64,000 nt of DNA, taken from positions 2,604,001 to 2,668,000 of the forward strand of contig NC_018398.1 in NCBI RefSeq assembly GCF_000208865.1. Direction: 5' to 3'. This stretch comes from Neospora caninum Liverpool (taxonomy: Eukaryota > Apicomplexa > Conoidasida > Eucoccidiorida > Sarcocystidae). A model generated the notes under the pieces. The model was not told the origin of the DNA. It did no database searches and saw only the letters and a list, made by a program, of their open reading frames with translations. Both the position numbers and the translations under genes were made by a program. Of this stretch, positions 22,430 to 32,954 are shown one piece after another; the first letter of the stretch is position 1, and every line of letters starts with the position of its first letter.

Positions 22430-23390
22430 TTCTGCAGACCATGTGGAAATGTTTCAGGGGTCGACAAACTCCGGGAGGCAGTTCCGTTTTATTTATACTT
22501 GCATATCTGCATAATTGGGCGGATAACGGGCTCATAGAGACGTGAATGAGAGTGACAGAAAAGTGGCGAAGGATGCATATTTCACAGATTCCCCATTCCG
22601 TACAAAGCATCCACGTACTCATAAATTTGAAAGTTTTCAGATGGCCCTCCAGCATGGATGCGAGCACAATGGACAGTGCATACACCAAGTGTTTTCCAGG
22701 GGAGCCAGACGACCAGTTGGAGAAGAGGCAACAGTGTTGATTGCTTGGCATCGCCGCAGCCTTTTCAGGAGCATACGTGAATTCTTTTTTGCACGGAATT
22801 TTCCACGGGGGGGGGGGGGGGGGGGAAAGGCGAATCCTTGCGCAGGGTTCGCCGTCCCTCTCTGCCTCGCGTGGACGGATGATTCGATCGGTCTCTGCGC
22901 ATATTGTTTGTCGGACAACTCATAAAAGCGAAAATATTTCCTTCCCTACCTCGGAAATCGGAGGAAACCGGCTTTTTCCGTACATCCATGCATATCTATA
23001 CATATATATATCTATATATATGGATGCACACGCTCAGTTATCATCCGCATGTAGATACGCAATTTCCCACGGCGTTTCGTCCTGTTATTGTAGGGGGGAA
23101 GGCTGCTTTGCTTCGCGTGGTGTTGCTCCTCCCTCTGCTCCCCAATCTCTCCTTGTTTGGCTTCGTTTTCTTTCTCGGTTGTTCTTCTTCCCAGCTTTAC
23201 CGCTCGGAGTGACATGAAGAGAGAGGCGTCTCGTCACTCGCGCAACCCGTTTCCTGTGCTTCAGTCCAGTCCTTGGCTCTTCACAGATACACCCGCTCAC
23301 ATGTTTGTGTGTGTTCACCATTTTCAAGCAAAAGCTCCTCTTTGTCTCTTGCTCCTTTGCTGCTGTCTGTTTTCTGTCGATTCCATGTAG
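22430..23390 (+). other. Region downstream of the cyclin frame
   Basis: It holds the likely 3-prime UTR of the cyclin and, if the PRP39 tail exon is read correctly, the end of a PRP39 intron. A possible acceptor at 22640 opens short frames of about 35 and 90 codons with no recognisable domain. A 19-G run and a TA/TC-rich patch near 23000-23022 are the only landmarks. The last 60 bases are pyrimidine-rich and end in TAG before 23391. Confidence 0.5.
22807..22825 (+). repeat. Homopolymer run of 19 G
   Basis: Nineteen consecutive G residues on the plus strand, about 380 bases after the cyclin stop. In RNA from this strand it could form a quadruplex. The exact length is prone to sequencing error. 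Confidence 0.85.
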
Positions 23391-23606
23391 GCCTCTGCAT
23401 ATCAACAAATGGGTCTTCAACAGCCTCAGAACGGGTATGAAGTCTATTCTTACTGGAACCCATCCAACGCGGGCGTAATGCAGAGCTACTACTACGGTAC
23501 CCAGGGCGCTCAGTTCCTCCCTAGCAGTGGGGTGACTTCCTATTATGTTGCGGCTGCTTCGACAGCCGCTTCCTTCCCGTCTACCACATCGAGAAACTCA
23601 GTATAA
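23391..23606 (+). CDS. PRP39: Tyr/Gln-rich terminal exon, probably the PRP39 C-terminus
   Basis: After a pyrimidine-rich tract and TAG acceptor, the frame opens in phase 0 (GCC TCT GCA TAT) and reads ASAYQQMGLQQPQNGYEVYS, then a Tyr/Asn/Ser-rich stretch ending FPSTTSRNSV and a TAA stop. PRP39 proteins of other eukaryotes end in a similar Tyr/Asn/Gln-rich tail. Phase 0 fits both the GAG donor at 15420 and the candidate exon at 16294. No start codon or upstream exon of another gene is evident nearby. If correct, the joining intron is 7-8 kb and contains the cyclin frame. Alternatives are the end of an unseen small gene or an alternative 3-prime exon of the cyclin transcript. Assignment to PRP39 is inference; that it is coding is fairly likely from composition and splice signal. 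Confidence 0.55.
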   Translation, partial: ASAYQQMGLQQPQNGYEVYSYWNPSNAGVMQSYYYGTQGAQFLPSSGVTSYYVAAASTAASFPSTTSRNSV

Positions 23607-26600
23607 AAAGAACAGGGGACGGAAGGGAGGCGAAATGCGCTTCCAGCTTTTTCGAGATGCGGAGCGCTTTCCTTCCAGCGGAAAAGCAGAAACAAAGCCA
23701 GCATCTCTTGAGCCGCTTCGAGACTCAGGAGATGCTCATGGGTGAAGAAGATCTGTCTACAGGAGGGTGGGGAAAAAGGAGAGCACGAGAGCCATTCTAA
23801 AAGCTCTTAAATGCCGTCAACGAAATCCAAGTGAAATGTAACAAGCATGTGTAAAAGGACAGCTGAAAGCACACCCGAGAACCGTTTATCTGGAACCGAA
23901 GACTCTCACAAGCAAAAAGGGGTCGGACACGGCGAGACGCCACGTCTCGTGCAAGCGGAATTTCCTCTTCCCGACGTCATCCAGCTTGTGACGTGGAAAG
24001 CAAGGAGCAGAGAGACGAAACAGCATGGAAAAAACATCCATAAAGCCTCACCAATGTGTGCATCAGCAGGAACAACGAGACAAATCTGTACTTCTCTGTA
24101 TAGACTTACGGTTGCACACGTACGACACTATTGTATGCCTAGGCGAGTGTGACCACGAACCTGTACCTGCGAGTGTTCAACTACGAGCACCTGCACGTAA
24201 ATGTGTGTCCCTAGATGTGTCACTGGCATCCCAGCTCTTCTTGCAAGGTTTGGGCTGGGGAAACTTGAGAACTGAGCGTGCGAGTTGGAATAACTGTAAA
24301 GGCTTTAACAGAACTCTGTGTCTTCAACTTGGACAACATCGGAAACAGTTGTATCCCCAGCATTTGCTCTTGAACGAGGTCGCGGCTATTGCTCGAGCGG
24401 TTTCTGTCTTGCTAGAGGCACTGTCTAGAAATGCAAAGACAGTGACGGAGTTAGGTCGAAAGTAAAGTGACAAAGAGTGAGGGAGTGACAGGCAATAACT
24501 TGTAATAACACCAGGCGAGGAAAGCGGAGAGGCATCCGAGAGGACTAAAAGGAGAATACCCAAGGGCACGAGCCGCCAGACCGAGAGATATTGCAAAACA
24601 AATAAGGCGGCACGACACGGCGAGAGAAAGGGGAAAACCTAGATATTCACTGCGACAGAAGAACTCGGAATCCTGTCACACAGGGAGTGGCACGAGGTGG
24701 AACGGCTAGCGATTCTCCAATATTTCTTCCTTGACGGCTAAACTGGTCCTCGAAGGCGCAAGAGCCTTGACATATCTCAGGTGAACGAAGGAAATAATAA
24801 AGAAGATCTTAGCATGCTTTCGTGTGCAACACTCGAAGCTAAGTGAGTGTACTGACCAGTTAAGTATTAGTACAAAATTCCCTTTGTTATGCACAAACGG
24901 TTACCTTGCCCCGACTTCCGCTCTGGTACCCACGATGCGAACAGGGGTCGAGGCAGTTCGACGGGTTGGAAGCCGGCAACCGATTGCTCCTCTTTTCAAT
25001 CTGGACGCCACGAGTCCTCACTGGCGAGAAGCTCTCGCCGCTTGCTGTCAGGAATGTGTCCCGTTCATCATGGTTTGCATGCCGTGTGCTGATTCCGCCG
25101 CGAGGGCCGTATCGCTCTTAGGCTAGTCAGGATCTGTCAGTACTGACTGTCGGAAGAGTTTAACAGATAAAACAGGTATTCTTGCATTGGGCGACAGCAG
25201 AATCGTCAACACGTGCCACAATCACGTAGGTCTGGTCAGCTGTGAGAACCTAGAAAATAAGTTCCACGGAGTCTGTCACGCGCGTACTTGCGGTGATGCG
25301 GAACCCTTCAAAGACGAATGCTGGGGCGACGCAGCTACCTCAAGCTTGATATGTGCAGATATCTGTATTTCTCTACCTAAAATGCCGCAGGAGGTATCGA
25401 AAAGTAGGAGACACTCCGGACAGCACCTCTTGAGGCGGAATACTTTTCTGTGTGACATTGTGTGCGCAGATGCTACCACAGGACCAAGCGTATACCGCCA
25501 GAATTCCTTTCGCGTTTTCTTGCCCTTTCCTCTGGAGAGAAACTCCGCAACGGCGTGAAAAGGAAATGCTTTTGTGCTGGGGGGATTCGTGCTCGTCGGC
25601 GACACGTCGTACCGGCGCACTGAGACTCGATTTATTGCGCGGCCCATACACGCGTTTTCTTCGCGGCCGTCGAAACCGTCGTTACACGCACTTCACTTTT
25701 TTTACACGGTACGACACTTGGGCAATCAAACGCAATGAACAGGCGGGGGCGGAGTGCTTGTCCCCAAGGAGCGATGACTCGTTTCCTGGCGGAATCTGCT
25801 TTCTGCAGCTTAGAGTCGTTATGTGCGCTCTGTCTCTGACGGGTCGCAGCGACTTTGACACCAGAGGGGGTTTCGGTAAAGTAGCGTGAGGCGACTTCGG
25901 CGGAATTGTGACGCTCTGAAAGACACGCAGCCTATCGCCACTCCTGCTTCACATACACAATTTCGTGCCGTGGCCCGGCCGTTTGCGAGCGCGTTTTACG
26001 CTCACGGCAGTGTGCATGCGCACGGACTCCGTGTTTTCTTTTGCCCCAGTCGCTCGCCATCTCGCGTCCTCCCTCCGCGGCGTCTACCAACCGGCCGAGT
26101 CAAGATGAGCCCAGTGAAACAGTGTTTTTTTGGTGTCTCTCTGCCAGCAAATCCCTTGAGAGCGTCTGGCCGTATTTCTCCTTCCAGGGGAGAGATCGTT
26201 TGCCTTGTGTCCCGTATTCCTCGGAACTTCTGCGCGACTCCGGCGCCTGCGTTGTGCGTACAGACCGTTGGGGGTTCCGGTAAACGGGGACAGGAAGAGA
26301 GGACGTGAACCCTGTCTCCGGGGCGTCTTCGTGTTTTGTCTTTCTTACACAGAAGCCTCTCCAAAAAAGACTGGGGGCCGAACGAGCAGATTCAAAGTGC
26401 GTTGCGGTCAACTTGCGTTCTCTTATCTCTCTAATCCGGACACCGGTGCTGACAACGGATCCGCGCAGAAGCCACAACACACTCAGTGGGGTTTGACCGG
26501 GCTGGGGGTCTACGGTTTGTGCTGGCCGAAAGTGAGTCTTCGCTTCCTCGGCTGCAAGGTGCGAATGGGCGGTTTTGACTCACAGAGAAGAATTTGTTGA

Positions 26601-27815
26601 GATTCGAGCTCCGCAAGTGTTTTTGCTCAAATTCACGTCCGACGGTGATCTGGTTTAGCCGACCAAATCGTGATTCTCGGAGAAAATACACCATCCTCGT
26701 CGAGTGACCACCCCGTCGAGTCTCTCTCCCTAGACGCGCGCTGTGCACCGTTTTCACACACACTCAACCCCGGCGTCCGAGGAATGCAGAAGAGACATGT
26801 GTGTATGCTGGCGCGAAGACTGTCCAAAGTGTTTGGTAGTTCGTACGACAGTTCGCAGAGCAGCGTCAATGGGAATCTTCTCTTTCCAGTGCGCGGTTTC
26901 GCGAAGAACCCAGTAAGGCCTGCCTCGCTGACGAGAAAACAAGTCCGTGAATCACAGGACATCGGGAGGGCGCCGGCAAATCCCTTCTTCAACGCGCGTT
27001 CGTCCTCTGCTCCGTCGCTTGGTGTTCTTGGACACATCTTCGCCTTTTTCTGGTCAATCGAACGACGCACGCGGCCTCGGCGGCGCCTTCGCGAACTCGC
27101 CTTTGACGCGTCTAAAATCCACCTGCAGTGCTGCGCCGGTGATTTCGCACGTCGACGTAAGGAAATTGCGATTTCCTCGCCACAGATTTTCCGTCCCCGA
27201 TGACGGGAAGTTAAGGACAGCAACTCGAAACGGTAGAGGGTGATTGGCGTTGTGGATGAGAAACCTCGGGAGACAGTTCCCGGTTTTCCATTTTCACCTG
27301 CCGCGCACACCGAATGGCTACACACACACACACACACACACACTTGCGTGCGGATCCTAACGCATTGCTTTTCAACGTGTCGCCCAAGAAAGCTGAGTGG
27401 TTTACACGGATACCGTAGAAACGGGGGAAAGACTGTGCCGATACTGTCCCCGCGGAAAAGGCTGTTCAATGGCACGGGATACGTGCGGCGTACGCTTGAC
27501 TTGCCGATTCAAACTCCATCCTGTAACTTTTGCATTTGGAAAGAATTGGTTTCCGGACATCCGTTTACGCACCAAAAGGGATGTCCACGCATATAATAAA
27601 AAAGTGTATCCGTGTCGAGGTCCTGAGAATTCAGGGAAAAATTTTCACGTGCTGGGTGCGCGCATGTGCTCGAGAATGCCTTGTTGCGTTGCGCTTCTTT
27701 CTCTACAAGGTATCGAGGAAAATTCTCAAGGACATCGCTGTTGACCGCGCCTTTGCATGCCGACCCCGCTTGGTCCTGGACCGGCAAAACCGCTGGACAG
27801 TAGGCCTCTGAGAAG
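23607..27815. other. Gene-poor region, nothing firmly supported
   Basis: No frame here has a recognisable domain with matching splice sites. Frames that overlap on opposite strands near 26633-27475 (280 codons, minus) and 26670-27203 (177 codons, plus) are the longest, and neither looks like a known family. The region must contain the 3-prime UTR of the gene ending at 23606 and the promoter and leader of the gene starting at 27816. A CA run lies at 27320-27343. Confidence 0.5.
27320..27343. repeat. CA microsatellite
   Basis: About 12 uninterrupted CA units, roughly 470 bases upstream of the next gene start. Confidence 0.9.
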
Positions 27816-30655
27816 ATGCCGAGAGGAAAAGAGATGAGCGCAGAGGCGCCCCCTGCGCTCTGTTCCCCAGCATCCTGCGTCAGAAGCAAACGACGGCGAC
27901 CCGATGATGAGGTACGTCCACCTTTCCTGCGAATGCCCGATTCCCTTTCGCCAGAATAGCTGCGCTGTGATACATAGGTAGACACAGAAGACGCGCGGTG
28001 AAAACACTGCATTGTGCGGCATCGTACGCGCACAGATCCGCTACAGTCAAACCCGCGGAAGCACAGACACACACATCTCCCGAGGAGACGCTGCAAAAGG
28101 GTGGAGGCAGCATTCGAATGGTAGAGCCACGCCGTATACCATGTTTGGGGTGTGCCGACAGCGCCACCGTGCGATGGTGACCGTGCACGTGCCGCTCATT
28201 TTTCAGGACAACGGCGCAGGCGAAGGCCTCACGAACTATCGTCGGCGGTTCAATCTGGACGCATTTCGCCATCTCGAATGTTTCCATCTGAAACGCATGC
28301 TGTATGCGTACATTTCTGAACTTCGGGCTCTGCTCGGAACGCCGCACACAGGCTCAGAGGGCGTCTCTTTGAAAAGCATGTCTCCTCGGCAGACTGGCAT
28401 TGGGACAGATTGGTCGCCTGATCGACGCCACGAGTCTGCTGACATCCCTGTCGAACACACCGGCCGCGATTCCGCTCATCCTCAGTATAAACTGCACATC
28501 ATGAAGATTTTGGAGGCGGAGACTGTGGGCGACTTGGAGGCTTACCTCGAGGTCTTCTCGCTGTGTCTCAACTTGTGTATCACGCCGGGCGACCTCTCCA
28601 GCAACGCGTGCGAATTGTTGGCATCTGCGCTGCGACACTTAGAGAAGCAAGAAAAACGACGCTCGGCCCCGAAGACACTTCAGGCCCAGGGAAAAGACGG
28701 AGCGGGCGATTCCTGCGAAGACCCCGCGCTCTCACGACGTGGCAAAGGCAAGGCAGATGGCGGGTCGTGCGAAGCAGAAGCGCGGAAGCACGAGAACAGC
28801 CTGTCTCCGGCGAAATCTGCGCGCTCGCACGCAGGGGATCACGCCGACCGGACGCCTTGGTACGGGTCTGAAGGCGATTCACTGAGCGACTCAGGCCTCT
28901 CCACAGACTGCGAATTCGGTTGGGAAGAAACGTGCCGTCGGGGAGGACCACATTCGCGCACGGAGCGGACCCGACAAACATGCCTCCGGGGCCCTCGGAG
29001 GAGACGACGCCTACAGCCACGACCGGACCAGCTGCTCGAGCTGGACCACGCCAAGACTGTCTGCCTCCGGCAGCTGCGATGGCTGAAAACAGCCGTTCCC
29101 GCCTGGGCAAGTGAGGGACGCAAGAGAGAGAAAAACACATAACGGCGGACAAGTCAACGAGAGATAACTCGAGTCCACGAAAAGTCCGGTGAAAGGACGC
29201 GAGAGGGCGGCCGCCTTCTCTTCGCTGTGCATGCGCGGCGAAGAGAAGGCGGCAAAGCGCATGCAAAAGCTTCGCGTTCCATAGGCAGTGACGGGGACGT
29301 GTCCGCCACATTGCCTCGGTGTTGTCCCTCACTGGCGACTCTGTCTCGAGGGTCCAGGGACATCGAATAGGGGCGCGCAGGCGATAGGACGAGTCGCCTC
29401 ACATGGGGGTTAGGCGTGACGTGGGAGCGTCGCATGCCTCCGTGGCTCAAGCGTGTGAAAGGCGGCGAGATTCCCCCATCGGTCCAACCGCTGGGGCCGA
29501 CAGGGGTCAGATCGATACCGAAGCTGGAAGCGTGTGTGTGGTGTGTGCCGCGTTCAGCACGAAGCAAGAGCTATCAGTCCCATCTCTCGCTGGTCCTGCG
29601 CGCGACGAGCGTGCCTCAACTGACGAATTACCTCATCATCTTCTCCAATCTCGAGCCGGACCCCGACGGGAAATTTCCTGTGACCCTCGCTTCTCTTACG
29701 GTAGGCCCCAGGCCGTCGATTCGGTACTGAAGCCACGACGTCTTCGCCAGAAAACAGGGTGGACTGCACACGCAGGAGTCCCACGTAGTGCTCAGGGGCA
29801 TTCGCCCGTGACTTCGCCTTCTCCCTTGTTTCTGGGGTGCTACAGTGATTACAAACCTCCTTTCTCCAATACCATATGTGGTACCTTGGCTACTTGGAGG
29901 ATACTACGTATCTGATGTAACATTAAAACGATTATTTGTATTACATTTTATATTGCCTTGGTCGTGAACACCGGTCTTTCGATTGACAAACGAGAAGTTG
30001 GATTTGACGGTCGGCGATCGCTGGCAAACTCTTGCCTGGGGAGGCGCTCTTCATTCTGCTGTATTTCGGAGGTTGCGTCTGGCCCCGGTCTTGCCTGTTT
30101 GAATCCAGCGTGTGTGCCGCGTGTCTGTCGTTACAACGCCCTTTTGTGGATCGTCCTCACTGCTGATTTTCTGTGCTTCGGCAAATCGCGTCTTTGCAGG
30201 AATGCCTCGAGGAGTTGCACGTCCTGCAGCACCTAGATCAACCTCCGTTCACCTCCGGCGGGCAGTCGGAATCCGTCGCTGCGAATCCGTTGCACACGCA
30301 ACTGCCGTTGACCCCCCACGAGATTTCGAGTAATCTCGCGTCGTTCTTCCAGCGCCAAGCCGGCGGTAGGCCGCATGCGAAGCCTGAACGGCCTCTGGGC
30401 CACTTGGGCGGGCGGAAAGCGAGCGGCCGGCATGTGGGTCAGGGCGCCGTGACAAAGAAGAGACTCCTTGCCGCACAGCTGGAGGATGAAGTCGTGAGCA
30501 ATCTCCGCAAAACGCGGAGGCAGGGCGACGCGTGGCTACTGGATTCACCAACTGCGTCGAAAAATGTGGACACTCGTCGGCCATCTGCAGATGAGGAACT
30601 CGCCACGCCGTCCGGAAGCGCGGCGGCCGGCACGGGAAGGAAAGGTACGTCGTAG
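27816..30655 (+). CDS. Unknown protein with duplicated helical motif, four exons
   Basis: I do not recognise the family. Exons 27816-27911, 28207-29110, 29558-29700 and 30200-30655 join in perfect phase with good donors (GAG|GTACGT, CAA|GTGAGG, ACG|GTAGGC) and give about 532 residues. A second in-frame Met at 27834 is also possible. The N-terminus carries a basic patch (RSKRRRPDD) that may be a nuclear signal. Residues about 40-70 ([20 protein letters not shown]) look helical. Residues 129-151 and 342-364 are diverged copies of one motif: 9 of 23 positions match, including H, L, A, V, L, YL and FS. The segment between is Arg/Glu/Ser-rich. The C-terminus is basic and charged ([17 protein letters not shown]). 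A strong donor (AAAG|GTACGT, 30644) lies just before the stop, so the true end may be in a further exon at about 30870-31164. Confidence 0.7.
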
Positions 30656-32954
30656 GATAGTGACTGCTGAGCTCGGCTGTCTTACCTGAACTGTGTGGCT
30701 TTCCTGCCGGCAGCGTCTGCCGAGTGGTCGGAGAATATATCTTACATAATGCACTTTTGCATTTCTTAAAATTATACAGTTTGTTGGTAACCAGAGCCCG
30801 AATCCCGCGTGGGAGGCACGCTAGAGTTGCACATTCATGGTCCCATCACAGTTTTCTGTCGAGAAATGGTGACGTGCAGCTGCTCAGACGCGCTTAGGAG
30901 TTACAGAAGACCCTGGCGCTTGCCGCATGCGCGCATCCGGCGACCTCGCGTGCCTGTTCGTCGAACACCTTTGAACCTCACGTGGAACCCGTCACTGGAC
31001 TGCTGTCGCTTCAGGAAACACAATTCGTGGCCATTCGACCGGGGGTGGAAGGGAAGGGCGTGACGACGGCGAAGAAAGTGCGACGTCGCCAAACACGTGG
31101 GCTAGAGAGAAGCATGCGTCACGAACAGGAGGAGTATGAGTATGCCGCCTTGCAGACGCGGTAGAACGCGGCTTCGAAAAGCCAATTTCAACGGAACCGG
31201 CCTGTGGCAATGGCTACAGGGTAAGCACATGGGGCCGTTACTTTCACCAGGGTTTGTGCGAGTCGCCTAGGGGAACGTGACTGCTGGCAAAAACGCGATT
31301 TTAACGACTGCAGTTGACCGCAGGGGAGAGCTGCGGGCGGCGCGGCATGCGGTCTCCTGTTTCCGTCTTCGCTGAGGAAAGGCGCTGGAGGGCGCATCGA
31401 GCCGGCAAAGGCCGGTGTCGGGATGTAATTACCAGGTCGCAGCTGGTTGGCGCATGCATGTGTGAGTAGCTTGTACGTGCTCCGTGTACCACGCGGCGAG
31501 TTCCGAAGCTAGTGTGCGCTCCATCAAAACACCGATTGCAAGATCAAGGTGTCTCTCTAGACACGGCGACGAAGTGCAAAGGCGGAAACCGTGTGGGGAG
31601 CCGAGACACGGATTTGAGGTGGGCGACCGCCCCGGCGAAAGACGAAGCCTCCTGTCTGCGGGAGCAACATGTGTCCCTCCTGGGGTTGAGGCAAAGAGGG
31701 TATACAGGCAAGCGAACCCGCAGCTCGTGTTGTACCTTACTTAGGGCGACACGGCACTCGGGCCCACTACGGCTCAACGAATAAGAAAGGCTGTGTTTTG
31801 GCTGTGGAGAAGAACTGCTTTCGCGGCCACTAGCGGGAACGGGTTCTCGAGCTCAGCAGTCTTCTTTAGACACGCACAACCCGTCGCCCTATCCGCCAGG
31901 TGTAACCAGACTTGATCTCCACCGCTGTTTTTGTGGGATGTGCACTGCACCCGGAATTGGTCTGCCCAGGCGTCACAAATTTATTGTGTCATGCATGTTA
32001 AACGCTTTAACTTCTTGCTCAATATGGCAAGTCACTACTGTCCTACAACAAGCTCGACTCTGTGGCGGAGGCTACCTCCCCACTCTGAAAAACTCTGGTG
32101 TGAAGTCACCTCTCTGTGGGAATCAGCGGCGGAGGCGGTCCCTTAGTCCCTCTCTTCCCGCCGAGCTCAACCACAACACGAGCAAGACACCTCTCCTAGA
32201 AATGTTTCCCTTCACTCTCAAATTCACGCTGCATGCGCGGCAACCAGCCGGACTGACGGCAACTCACTAAAACGGGCCGTCACATGTCCCGTCTCCCACC
32301 GCACTGTTCGCTAAATTAGAAATCCCTTCTGCACTGGGTTCCACAGCGCTGCCTTCGTGGCGGCATCCTGGTTACTCACCACGTTTGCCAGGAAGCACGC
32401 CGTATGCAAAGATCCTCGACACACGCTTGGACCCGTCGGCTTTCCCGTCTAAACGGGCGACACTTCGTTGCATGGAAACGAAGGTGACACGCCGCATTGA
32501 TCAACGATTCTGGAAACGCGAAAAAAACGCGCCGCTTGTGCGCCCCGCGTCTGCACTTACACAGCTCTCGAGAGGTATGCCCACGAAGGCACGAGGAGCG
32601 CGGTCTCTCGGCTCGCCGCAGCTCAAAGCGGGCATTTTCCTTGCAGCTCTATTCGTTTTCGGACGCGCTTTCCAGAAGAGATCGAATGCAGCGGCTTTTT
32701 TCGTGGTCCGGCGGTCTTCCGCAGATCCAGGTGCATTCGCAATGCACGTCGACGCGGCAGATCGTAGACACTGCACATCGCAGTGTCTTCATAAGAAGAC
32801 AGATGACCAACTGCTTTCCTCGCTTCTCGATCTGGGCACTCTCTGCGGGGGTCTTTCCTCGTTTCACTACAGTTTGAAGCCTTGACCCGTGTCCGAGCCG
32901 CACACACACACACACACGCGCCCACGCCCTGGAAAGAAACCGCCTCACGTCGGC
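30656..32954. other. Convergent spacer, possible extra 3-prime exon
   Basis: It lies between a plus-strand gene and the minus-strand lipid synthase. If the donor at 30644 is used, an acceptor at about 30875 (GTGCAG) would in the right phase give a 31-residue tail ending at about 30972. A different phase gives the more protein-like KKVRRRQTRGLERSMRHEQ, which stops at 31164. I cannot choose between them. The remainder shows no supported gene and probably contains the 3-prime UTRs. A short CA run lies at about 32900-32918. Confidence 0.45.
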
